12,567 bases of DNA from Bacillota bacterium (GTDB lineage Bacteria; Bacillota; Clostridia; Lachnospirales; Lachnospiraceae), in assembly GCA_023436765.1 (NCBI GenBank), contig JAEZHX010000096.1, positions 1-12,567 on the forward strand, in the 5' to 3' direction. Shown here piece after piece: positions 1 to 6,143 of the stretch; within the stretch, counting starts at the first letter, position 1, and the number at the start of each line of letters is the position of its first letter. The position numbers were made by a program, and so were the translations under genes. Under the pieces are notes generated by a model. The model was given only the letters and a program-made list of their open reading frames with translations. It made no database searches and had not been told where the DNA came from.

Positions 1-185
1 ATCATGCGGCAACCAAGGAAGTAAATGGGCGGATTCTTACCAATGGGGGCAGAGTTCTCGGAGTGACTGCTACCGGGAAGGATCTTAAGGAAGCCAGAAG
101 AAAAGCATATGAAGCCACTTCCTGGATCACCTTCGAAAATAAATACATGAGGAATGATATCGGTAAAGCCATCGATGAGGTCTGA
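1..185 (+). CDS. purD: Phosphoribosylamine-glycine ligase (GAR synthetase), C-terminal fragment
   Basis: This is the 3' end of a gene cut by the window edge. The readable frame starts at base 3 and stops with TGA at 183-185, leaving about 60 residues. The peptide contains NGGRVLGVTATGKDL and ends with a segment reading RNDIGKAIDEV. This matches the C-terminal domain of PurD, where a Gly-rich GGRVL.VTA strand is followed by a helix of the form EA...AY and an R.DIG motif. PurD joins glycine to phosphoribosylamine using ATP, the second step of de novo purine synthesis, in the cytoplasm. The catalytic ATP-grasp part lies outside the window, so only family membership can be judged. No U-rich terminator follows the stop directly. 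Confidence 0.88.
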   Translation, partial: HAATKEVNGRILTNGGRVLGVTATGKDLKEARRKAYEATSWITFENKYMRNDIGKAIDEV

Positions 186-204
186 ATTAATTATAAATAG
201 TTAT

Positions 205-233
205 CGGTAATAGCCTGCCTTAGCGGGTTACCG
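205..233 (+). other. Small hairpin downstream of purD
   Basis: Arms CGGTAA (205-210) and TTACCG (228-233) enclose an inner CCTGC/GCGGG pairing. It begins 20 bases after the purD stop codon, where a terminator would be expected, but no run of T follows. It is at best a weak or factor-dependent 3' end structure. Confidence 0.3.
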
Positions 234-246
234 GAACCAGTCTATG

Positions 247-325
247 GGGATATTCTCCCATGCTATTCTAAGCAATGCAGCCACAGTGCCGTATGTGAAG
301 GAAAGAAGCATGGAGGGAATATCCC
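247..325. repeat. Inverted repeat with a 42-nt loop
   Basis: The left arm at 247-264 begins GGGATATTC and ends CCATGCT. The right arm at 307-325 begins AGCATGG and ends GAATATCCC. The arms are complementary apart from a small bulge. Inside and beyond it, ATGTGAA (294-300) and TTCACAT (327-333) can form a competing stem, so the transcript could fold in two ways. No T-run follows, which argues against a simple terminator. It may be a 3' untranslated structure of purD, a relic of a small mobile repeat, or a leader-type RNA. I recognise no known riboswitch consensus. Confidence 0.5.
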
Positions 326-447
326 TTTTCACATCAGGAATACAGCAGCTGATCTTCAGTACATATTTCCTACTCCAAGAGAAATTTCCCATACAGAAAT
401 CCTAAAAACAAGCCGAAACAAAAGTATACCCAAATGATACAATCTAA

Positions 448-726
448 CAGGATTGGGGTATCAAAAGACCTCTCAATAAAGTGCAAATCGTCAATTCGCA
501 CATCAAAAAGTATAACACAAGTAATATCAAAGCATATTGTGATACGCAACTGTATGAATTCGTTGGTACTTAGACCACGTATTTTGTGGTCTTATGTACC
601 ACTACGTAATTCATCCAAGCGAAAGCGTGTTGCGTATAGAATATGCTTTGATATTACTGAACTGTATATTACTTATGCGAATTGACGAAGCCAATTAAAT
701 GATGTTCTTTAGATATCCCAATCCTG
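448..726. repeat. Large imperfect palindrome, MITE-like element
   Basis: The whole 279 bp folds back on itself. The outer ends are CAGGATTGGGGTATC (448-462) and GATATCCCAATCCTG (712-726), differing at one position. Further matched blocks occur in nested order: 488-500 with 676-688 (13 of 13), 520-538 with 640-658 (19 of 19), 543-550 with 629-636 (8 of 8), and a central hairpin TAGACCAC (571-578) with GTGGTCT (586-592). The unpaired stretches between blocks differ in sequence and length. Defined inverted ends, no coding capacity and full-length self-complementarity are the usual picture of a palindromic MITE or small interspersed repeat. I see no convincing target-site duplication next to the ends, so the mobile origin is inference. 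It could instead encode a long structured RNA. Confidence 0.65.
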
Positions 727-872
727 ACATGTTACGGCAAAAAAACAGCAAATGCCACAGAAGTGCCATAAGTCATTTGTAAAATAAAGCAAGAACATGA
801 AGTAATTAGCACCAAGGTGATATCATCCTACGGCTTACCTCCGACTTACTTTTTGACCTAAGGCTTGTTTTG

Positions 873-879
873 AAAGGAG
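873..879 (+). promoter_or_regulatory. Ribosome binding site that sets the wall-hydrolase start
   Basis: AAAGGAG lies 11 bases before the ATG at 891. An in-frame TTG at 870 sits directly in front of this site and would make the site part of the coding region. The ATG is therefore the better start, and it is followed at once by a typical signal peptide. Confidence 0.75.
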
Positions 880-890
880 TAACAGTACCA

Positions 891-3671
891 ATGAAGGAAA
901 AGTTTAGAAACAGATGGTTGATTTATCTGATTTGTTTTGCTATGATAATTCAAAATTTTTTATATATTGAACCGGTACATATTAAGGCGGCAGGAACAGG
1001 GACAGTAACTGCAAGTACTCTATTTGTCAGATCCGGGCCCTCCACAACCTCGGAGAAGATAATGATTGGAGAAACCTATGTCTATCTGAGCAAGGATGAG
1101 AAGGTTAAGATTCTTGAAGAGGAAGGGGACTGGTACTACATCTCCATGACCTTCAACGGAAAGACAGTGAAGGGTTATGTTCTTGGGGATTATATCAAAC
1201 CTGATGAGGAGAGCACTACACCGACGCCAACGCCAAAGCCGACTCCGATACCATCACCGAAGCCTACCGTTACACCTACTCCAACGAAGGCACCTTCCGA
1301 CAGCAGCAGTACAGCAGACGTGAAGAAAGCGTTTGCCCATAAAGCTACTGTTACCGCCGCTTCCCTAAATGTCAGAAGCGGGGCTGGAACTAACTATTCC
1401 AAGGTGGCAGGACTTACCTCAGGAAGCAATGTTACTGTAATTAATGAGGTAATGGTTGATTCCACCAAATGGTACGGAATTTCCTTTCAGGACGGAGACA
1501 CGGTGAAGACCGGTTATGTATCCAGCCTCTATGTCAAACTTACCTTCGAGGATAAGGTGAAGGGCTACATTGCCTCCGATAAAACAAGGCTAAGGACTTC
1601 TGCGAAGAGCAGCTCAGTTTATCTGAAGAGCAAGGCAGGAAGCATTATATCCTTGAGTAAGAAAAAATCCGTTACCATACTCAGTGAAACCTTGGTTGGA
1701 AGCGAGAAATGGTTTAAGGTATCCTTTACCTTAGATGACGTAAAATATTCCGGTTACTTAGCGGCAAATCAGGTGAAGTTTAAGGTTACGGAGGTGACAC
1801 CGACTCCCACGCCGAAGCCTACGGTAACCCCGACCGCGAAGCCGACACCGAAGCCAACCGCAAAGCCGACACCGAAGCCAACTGCAAAGCCGACACCGAA
1901 GCCAACTGCAAAGCCAACACCGAAGCCGACAGCGATACCGACAGCGAAGCCAACGGCCACGCCGACTCCTACTCCAACACCTATGGTTTCGCCTACCCCG
2001 ATCCCGATCGCATTGCCGGATTACACAGTGGGTCAAGGATTACTGCAGATATATGACTTGAAAACCTTTGGTTTCATCGGAACTCCTATCGAGGGCTATG
2101 TTTGTAATACACAGTTCTTAAATGTATATAGTAATTATAAACCCATAGAATACATGTTTGATATCAATGCTGCTCCAGTAGTGCTGTTTAACAAGGAGAA
2201 GGTGACGGTATCAGAAGCTATCATTGCCGACAGTGTCACCTGGTATAAGATATTCTTCTACTATGGCGGATTACCCTATACCGGATATGTGAGAGCAGAA
2301 TATATCTATGTAGGAGACAACTCACCCTCCGGATCCTTGACACCAACCCCGATGCCGACTCCGATTCCCGGGTATAACGACCCGAATCAAATTGACTTTG
2401 AACTGAAGCTGTTGGCACAGGGTTTCCCGGAAAGTTATAAGGATTCCTTGCGTAAGCTCCATGAGCAACATCCTTCCTGGGAATTTCAAGCGTACCATAC
2501 CGGATTGGACTGGAATACAGTAATCACAAATGAGAGTATTCCGGGGAAGAATACCATTCCTAACAGTAAGAGTGTGGAGTGGTTATCCTTTGACAGTGGA
2601 GCATATGACTGGAAGACGGACAAGTTTCAGATTTTTGATGGAACCTACTGGGTAACCGCCTCTAGGGAGGCAATCGAGTATTATATGGACCCTAGAAATT
2701 TCCTGAATGATACCTATATATTCCAGTTCGAGCTGCTGAAGTATCAGAAGGATTACCAGAGCAGTGCAGGTGTGGATAATGTATTATCGGGGACGGCCCT
2801 ATATAATTCCGGATATTCCTTCCTGGATGAGAACGGAATACAGCAGACCTATACCTATAGCGATACCATAATCAAGGCAGCGGAGTATTCCGGAGTAAGT
2901 CCCTATCATCTGGCTTCCCGTATGAAGCAGGAGATCGTAACCGGACCGACTACCTTAAGCAACAGTGTTTCCGGTACCTACGCAGGCTATGAAGGTTATT
3001 ATAACTTCTATAACATCGGGGCAAACGACAGCGCAGGAGGCGGAGCAATCGCCAATGGATTAAAATACGCCAGAGATGGTAAGAATGCTACAGAAAATGC
3101 TTTATACCTGATTCCCTGGACTAATCCATATAAATCCATTGTAGGCGGTGCTTATTTCCTGGGCAAGAGCTATATCAACCGAGGTCAGGACACGGTATAT
3201 CTGCAGAAATTCAATGTCACACCGAATAACACCTACTTCCATCAGTATATGACAAATGTAGAGGCACCCTGGGCGGAAGGAAAGAAGATCGCTGCAGCAT
3301 ATAAGAGTATGATCGACTCGCCAATCGTATTCTCCATACCGGTATACTATAACATGCCTGCCAGTCCGGCTCCATATCCGACTACCAAGTTTAACCCGAA
3401 TAACCGGATGAAGAGTCTTAAGATACTTGATACAAGCGGCAAGGAACTGCCTTTGACACCTACCTTCAATCAGACGGTATATGATTATAGTATCATTGTA
3501 AAAAATGAGATTGATCAGGTACAGATTACTGCAGGGGCTGTAAGCAAAAAGGCCACAGTGAACGGTGCCGGATACTATCCTCTGATGGTGGGTAATAATG
3601 TAATCATGCTTCAGGTGATTGCCCAGAATGGAGATGTCGCTAATTATACCATTAATATTGTAAGAGAGTAA
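891..3671 (+). CDS. Secreted multi-SH3 N-acetylglucosaminidase-type cell-wall hydrolase
   Basis: The 926-residue product starts with a signal peptide: basic MKEKFRNR, a hydrophobic core, and likely cleavage near residue 33. Bacterial SH3-like repeats follow at about 36-108, 150-217 and 224-298, with a more divergent one at 400-475. Typical phrases are LNVRSG, KWYGI and a closing GYV. Pro-Thr-rich flexible linkers lie at 110-133, 303-376 and 482-495. Residues 503-810 resemble the LytD/GH73 glucosaminidase family, which cuts the glycan backbone of peptidoglycan. Glu681 in SRMKQEIVTG is the likely catalytic acid by family analogy. The C-terminus (836-926) is a cadherin-like beta-sandwich of the PF12733 type, also present in the next gene. 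Probable roles are wall turnover or daughter-cell separation outside the membrane. The SH3 repeats probably bind peptidoglycan. The exact cleaved bond is inferred from the family. Confidence 0.88.
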   Translation: MKEKFRNRWLIYLICFAMIIQNFLYIEPVHIKAAGTGTVTASTLFVRSGPSTTSEKIMIGETYVYLSKDEKVKILEEEGDWYYISMTFNGKTVKGYVLGDYIKPDEESTTPTPTPKPTPIPSPKPTVTPTPTKAPSDSSSTADVKKAFAHKATVTAASLNVRSGAGTNYSKVAGLTSGSNVTVINEVMVDSTKWYGISFQDGDTVKTGYVSSLYVKLTFEDKVKGYIASDKTRLRTSAKSSSVYLKSKAGSIISLSKKKSVTILSETLVGSEKWFKVSFTLDDVKYSGYLAANQVKFKVTEVTPTPTPKPTVTPTAKPTPKPTAKPTPKPTAKPTPKPTAKPTPKPTAIPTAKPTATPTPTPTPMVSPTPIPIALPDYTVGQGLLQIYDLKTFGFIGTPIEGYVCNTQFLNVYSNYKPIEYMFDINAAPVVLFNKEKVTVSEAIIADSVTWYKIFFYYGGLPYTGYVRAEYIYVGDNSPSGSLTPTPMPTPIPGYNDPNQIDFELKLLAQGFPESYKDSLRKLHEQHPSWEFQAYHTGLDWNTVITNESIPGKNTIPNSKSVEWLSFDSGAYDWKTDKFQIFDGTYWVTASREAIEYYMDPRNFLNDTYIFQFELLKYQKDYQSSAGVDNVLSGTALYNSGYSFLDENGIQQTYTYSDTIIKAAEYSGVSPYHLASRMKQEIVTGPTTLSNSVSGTYAGYEGYYNFYNIGANDSAGGGAIANGLKYARDGKNATENALYLIPWTNPYKSIVGGAYFLGKSYINRGQDTVYLQKFNVTPNNTYFHQYMTNVEAPWAEGKKIAAAYKSMIDSPIVFSIPVYYNMPASPAPYPTTKFNPNNRMKSLKILDTSGKELPLTPTFNQTVYDYSIIVKNEIDQVQITAGAVSKKATVNGAGYYPLMVGNNVIMLQVIAQNGDVANYTINIVRE
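1836..1931 (+). repeat. 24-bp tandem repeat, four copies, coding for AKPTPKPT
   Basis: Four consecutive 24-bp units (1836, 1860, 1884 and 1908) each encode AKPTPKPT, with only a few base changes between copies. They form the core of the second Pro-Thr linker of the wall hydrolase. The near-identity at DNA level means copy number could change in frame by slippage or recombination, altering linker length without breaking the gene. The same array also leaves the opposite strand open, and those frames are low-complexity shadows. Confidence 0.85.
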
Positions 3672-3766
3672 TCCGTCCCGCTGCTGTATGTATTTAACTC
3701 GTATGCCGAGACGATATCGGCGCAGGTCATTGAAACGTACGTGAATATGGACAGATGCCATAGAAT

Positions 3767-3796
3767 CCGGTCAGCGGGGAGACACCTGCTGACCGG
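3767..3796 (+). terminator. Strong GC hairpin after the wall hydrolase, possible terminator
   Basis: CCGGTCAGCGGG (3767-3778) pairs with CCTGCTGACCGG (3785-3796): 12 pairs including one G-U, with a six-base loop. It lies 95 bases after the stop codon. The bases that follow are only moderately T-rich (TTATGCTATT), so it lacks a canonical U-tract. It may act as a weak terminator or as an RNA-stabilising 3' end. Confidence 0.45.
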
Positions 3797-3815
3797 TTAT
3801 GCTATTCGTGATAAG

Positions 3816-3835
3816 TGAATCGGCTTGCCGGTTCA
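3816..3835 (+). other. Second hairpin in tandem
   Basis: TGAATCGG (3816-3823) pairs with CCGGTTCA (3828-3835) around a CTTG loop: eight pairs with one G-U. It lies 19 bases after the previous hairpin and ends just before the extended -10 promoter of the next gene. It may act with the first hairpin to end upstream transcription. Confidence 0.4.
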
Positions 3836-3837
3836 TC

Positions 3838-3846
3838 TGGTATAAA
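3838..3846 (+). promoter_or_regulatory. Extended -10 promoter candidate for the cohesin-like gene
   Basis: TGGTATAAA fits the TGnTATAAT extended -10 pattern and lies 40 bases before the ATG at 3886. No good -35 box is visible at the proper spacing, which extended -10 promoters tolerate. It would let the cohesin-like gene be transcribed separately from the wall hydrolase. Confidence 0.4.
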
Positions 3847-3885
3847 GCATTTACGTAAATCATAAGAAAACAGGGGGATTCCTAA

Positions 3886-5130
3886 ATGAATAAAATGACA
3901 AAATACTTCTTGATCATAATAATAAGTCTAGTGGCCGGAGGCTATCTGAATACACAGATAAGCCGTGCGGCGAGCGCTGAGGTGGATATCTCCGCTAGCA
4001 GCACCGAGGTGACTGTAGGAGGTACCGTATATGTAAACCTTACGATCACATCGGATTCCCCTTTCGGAGATTTTGAGGCGAATCTGACCTATGACGGAGA
4101 TATTCTGGAGTATAAGGGCAAGCAGTCCTTTATCACAGGAAGCAACGGTTTTTTGAAGATTTCCGACCTCAATGTTGCAGATGGAGATACCGTAAGAAAA
4201 TATGCACTGGAATTTAAGGCGACAGAAATTGGTATCAGTGATGTGTCTTTAATGGAACCCTTCATGGTTTATGATTATGAGACCGGAATAGGAATGCCTG
4301 TATCGGCCAATGTACTTTCGGTTCATGTCAGTCCTGCTGAGACTGCCTCGGATAATGCGTATTTAAGCTCCTTAAAAATCAGTCCGTCAGAGCTTACACC
4401 TGCTTTTGATAAAAACACCTTTGAATATACAACCACCGTGGGCTACGAAACCGAGAAGCTTGTTATTAATGCTGATCGTGAGGATCCCAAAGCGGTCGTA
4501 AAGATTTCAGGTAATGATTCTCTGAAAGAAGGGGAAAATAATATCATTGTTACTGTGATTGCAGAATCAGGAACTGTCATAGAATATAACATAGAGGTAT
4601 TCAGAGAATATGCTCCGGCTGAGGGTGAGGCGACCGAAGATCCTACGATAACACCCTCCAAAAAGCATGGGTCCTTCGAGGTTGTCAGGATGGGAGCGGA
4701 TTTATTCGCTGTCTATGAAGGCAGGTATAAGCTGGTAGAGCCAGGCCCGGAGGTCAAAATTCCCAGCGGATATATTAAAACTAAAATCATCATATCTGAC
4801 ATATCGATTGATGTGTATGCACCGGAGGATAACTTAGGCTATGAATTCCTACTGCTCTATGCTGAGAATGAGCTTGGCGAAGCGGGTTTCTACTCCTACG
4901 ACAGAGTGGAGAGGACGATGCAGCGCTGTGTACCTGAGGATTTGGCCATCAGAGCACCTGAGGCAGATAACCTGGAGGAGATCAATAACCTGAAGGCGGA
5001 CTATCGGGCTAATATCATGAAGGCAGTGGTGATTATTACCCTGCTCAGTGTGCTATGCGCAGTTCTGATTGTGCTATGCATCCGTTTTTATATGAAGTCT
5101 CAGGCAAAATCTAAGAGACATATAAAATAG
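3886..5130 (+). CDS. Membrane-anchored cohesin-like / cadherin-like surface protein
   Basis: The product has 414 residues. The start is supported by AGGGGG nine bases upstream. A signal peptide (1 to about 31, ending ASA) is followed by a cohesin-like beta-sandwich (about 32-140) opening VDISASSTEVTVGGTVYVNL. Cohesins bind dockerins or related partners. Residues 157-241 form a PF12733-type cadherin-like domain (SSLKISPSELTP to IEYNIEVFRE), homologous to the C-terminus of the preceding wall hydrolase. A domain I cannot name covers about 261-360. A single membrane helix spans about 380-399, followed by a short basic tail (YMKSQAKSKRHIK). The predicted topology is outside domains, one helix, and a short tail inside. 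No enzyme motif is visible, so a scaffold, adhesion or partner-binding role is inferred. I see no dockerin in the window, so a cellulosome role is not supported. Confidence 0.82.
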   Translation: MNKMTKYFLIIIISLVAGGYLNTQISRAASAEVDISASSTEVTVGGTVYVNLTITSDSPFGDFEANLTYDGDILEYKGKQSFITGSNGFLKISDLNVADGDTVRKYALEFKATEIGISDVSLMEPFMVYDYETGIGMPVSANVLSVHVSPAETASDNAYLSSLKISPSELTPAFDKNTFEYTTTVGYETEKLVINADREDPKAVVKISGNDSLKEGENNIIVTVIAESGTVIEYNIEVFREYAPAEGEATEDPTITPSKKHGSFEVVRMGADLFAVYEGRYKLVEPGPEVKIPSGYIKTKIIISDISIDVYAPEDNLGYEFLLLYAENELGEAGFYSYDRVERTMQRCVPEDLAIRAPEADNLEEINNLKADYRANIMKAVVIITLLSVLCAVLIVLCIRFYMKSQAKSKRHIK

Positions 5131-5159
5131 TTGACATTCTTAAGACTTTGTTATACCAT
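5131..5159 (+). promoter_or_regulatory. Promoter of the gntR-mcsA-mcsB-clpC operon
   Basis: A perfect TTGACA (5131-5136) begins on the base after the preceding stop codon. With a 17-base spacer, TACCAT (5154-5159) is the best -10, matching four of six consensus positions. The start codon of gntR is 59 bases downstream of it. The weak -10 coincides with the palindromic operator, which suggests a promoter controlled by repression. Confidence 0.6.
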
Positions 5160-5168
5160 GTGTATAAC
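5150..5168. promoter_or_regulatory. Palindromic operator candidate for the GntR repressor
   Basis: GTTATAC (5150-5156) and GTATAAC (5162-5168) form a perfect 7-bp inverted repeat around CATGT. GntR-family operators typically follow a GT...AC dyad pattern, which this fits. It overlaps the -10 box, so a bound dimer would block RNA polymerase. A further ATATAAC at 5171-5177 resembles one arm. Autoregulation by the GntR protein encoded just downstream is inferred. Confidence 0.6.
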
Positions 5169-5205
5169 AGATATAACGGTACTTTCAATTCTATTTTAGA
5201 TAAAT

Positions 5206-5210
5206 GAGGT
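5206..5210 (+). promoter_or_regulatory. Ribosome binding site that sets the gntR start
   Basis: GAGGT lies seven bases before the ATG at 5218. An in-frame GTG at 5209 overlaps this site and so cannot be the start that uses it. The ATG at 5218 gives a protein beginning MYVKIDFNS, the usual opening of short GntR regulators. Confidence 0.75.
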
Positions 5211-5217
5211 GTTTAAC

Positions 5218-5592
5218 ATGTATGTAAAAATAGATTTTAACAGTGATGAAGCAATCTATATGCAGCTTAGGAATCAGATTATCTATGGCATTGCCACTTC
5301 CAAGATCCAGGAGGGCGATAATCTTCCTTCCGTACGGGAGCTTGCTGACTATATAGGAATCAACATGCATACGGTGAATAAAGCCTACACCATTCTAAAG
5401 CAGGAGGGATATGTCAAGCTTGACCGGAGAAAGGGTGCCGTGATCTCCATAGACCTCAATAAGCTACAGGCAATGAATGAAATGAAGGAGGATCTCAGGG
5501 TAATACTTGCGAAAGCAATCTGTAAGAACATCAGTTGCGAAGAAGCGCATGAGATCGTGGATCAAGTATTCGACGAGTTTGAAAGGGGGTAG
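5218..5592 (+). CDS. GntR-family (YtrA-like) transcriptional regulator in the ctsR position
   Basis: This 124-residue protein has an N-terminal winged helix-turn-helix typical of GntR: DEAIYMQLRNQI, then LPSVRELADYIGIN, HTVNKAY and LKQEGYV (recognition region about 36-66, wing about 67-78). The C-terminal part is only about 45 residues, mostly helical. That fits the short YtrA subfamily, which lacks the large ligand-binding domains of the FadR and HutC types. Family members act as dimeric repressors, often of their own operon. The gene is first in a tight operon with mcsA (5 bases between stop and start). In related Firmicutes this place is usually held by ctsR, which has a different fold signature. 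Control of the clpC operon through the dyad at 5150-5168 is inferred from position. The effector, if any, is unknown. Confidence 0.9.
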   Translation: MYVKIDFNSDEAIYMQLRNQIIYGIATSKIQEGDNLPSVRELADYIGINMHTVNKAYTILKQEGYVKLDRRKGAVISIDLNKLQAMNEMKEDLRVILAKAICKNISCEEAHEIVDQVFDEFERG

Positions 5593-5597
5593 TACCT

Positions 5598-6143
5598 ATG
5601 CTATGTGACAGATGTCAGAAGAGGGATGCCAAAATACTATATACAGAGATAATCAACGGAGCAAAAAAGGAACAGCATCTATGCGAAGAATGTGCAACAG
5701 ATTATACGTCCTTTCAAATGGAAAAGCCACTACTGAATAGCGACCTTACACTAAATGACCTGCTCTCCACATTACTGGAGGCATATAACAATGGTGATAC
5801 ATCGAAAAAAGGGGAAACCAAACCGGATGTTGTTTGTGATCAATGTCATATGACCTATGAGGAATTTCTACAGAAGGGCAGATTTGGCTGTGCTAACTGT
5901 TACCGAAGCTTCCATAAGGAGTTGGGCAAAACCCTGAAGGGTATCCAGGGATCTGAGATTCATATGGGAAAGAGGCCGAAGGGTTATGTATCCTCGACAG
6001 ACCGAATCCTGAAGGATTTCACAGAGCTGGAGAGGATGAATCTAAAGCTTCAGGAGGCAATAGAGAAGGAAGAATTTGAGGAGGCCGCCAGACTCAGGGA
6101 CTTGATCCGTCAGATGAAGAAGGAGGAGACGAACCATGCTTAA
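5598..6143 (+). CDS. mcsA: McsA, zinc-binding activator of the McsB arginine kinase
   Basis: The product has 181 residues, close to the family's usual length. It carries paired Cys motifs C3-x2-C6 and C29-x2-C32, then C80-x2-C83 and C98-x2-C101, which are the expected zinc-binding sites. A UVR-type coiled helix hairpin occupies about 145-179 (EAIEKEEFEEAARLRDLI), the motif shared with UvrB/UvrC and ClpC. In Bacillus, McsA binds and activates McsB and helps link it to ClpC. A strong AAAGGGGG ribosome site lies inside the 3' end of gntR. The gene overlaps mcsB by eight bases, so the two are likely translated together in balanced amounts, as fits a complex. Confidence 0.94.
   Translation: MLCDRCQKRDAKILYTEIINGAKKEQHLCEECATDYTSFQMEKPLLNSDLTLNDLLSTLLEAYNNGDTSKKGETKPDVVCDQCHMTYEEFLQKGRFGCANCYRSFHKELGKTLKGIQGSEIHMGKRPKGYVSSTDRILKDFTELERMNLKLQEAIEKEEFEEAARLRDLIRQMKKEETNHA

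Larger units (their letters stand above)
186..890. other. 705-bp gene-poor intergenic stretch with structured repeats
   Basis: I find no convincing gene between purD and the wall hydrolase. The stretch holds a small hairpin (205-233, arms CGGTAA and TTACCG), an inverted repeat with a 42-nt loop (247-325), and a 279-bp imperfect palindrome (448-726). From 727 to 872 I see no clear feature. A weak TTGTAA at 777 is followed by no good -10 box, so I could not place the promoter of the wall hydrolase with confidence. An 83-codon open frame at 434-685 lies almost wholly inside the palindrome, has no ribosome binding site and resembles no protein family, so I do not call it a gene. Confidence 0.7.

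Noticed and set aside
434..685. 83-codon open frame in the purD-hydrolase gap
   Set aside because: It lies almost entirely in the large palindrome, lacks a ribosome binding site, and its peptide has no family resemblance. Self-complementary repeat DNA easily gives such frames.
851..858. TTTGACC-like heptamer as a CtsR box
   Set aside because: Only one copy is present. CtsR needs two tandem heptamers, and the nearest gene is a wall hydrolase rather than a clp operon.
1836..1931. Regular repeats as a CRISPR array
   Set aside because: The 24-bp units are directly adjacent with no spacers and translate as an in-frame Pro-Thr linker.
1758..2036. Long open frames on the - strand opposite the Pro-Thr linker
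   Set aside because: They arise from the low-complexity 24-bp repeats and read as Gly/Val or Arg/Cys runs. The + strand protein is clearly real.
3102..3761. 219-codon open frame on the - strand
   Set aside because: It lies mostly opposite the glucosaminidase and cadherin-like domains of a well-supported gene and matches no family.
3886..5130. Cellulosome component because of the cohesin-like domain
   Set aside because: There is only one cohesin-like domain and no dockerin, carbohydrate-binding module or glycoside hydrolase for plant polymers nearby. A general surface role fits better.
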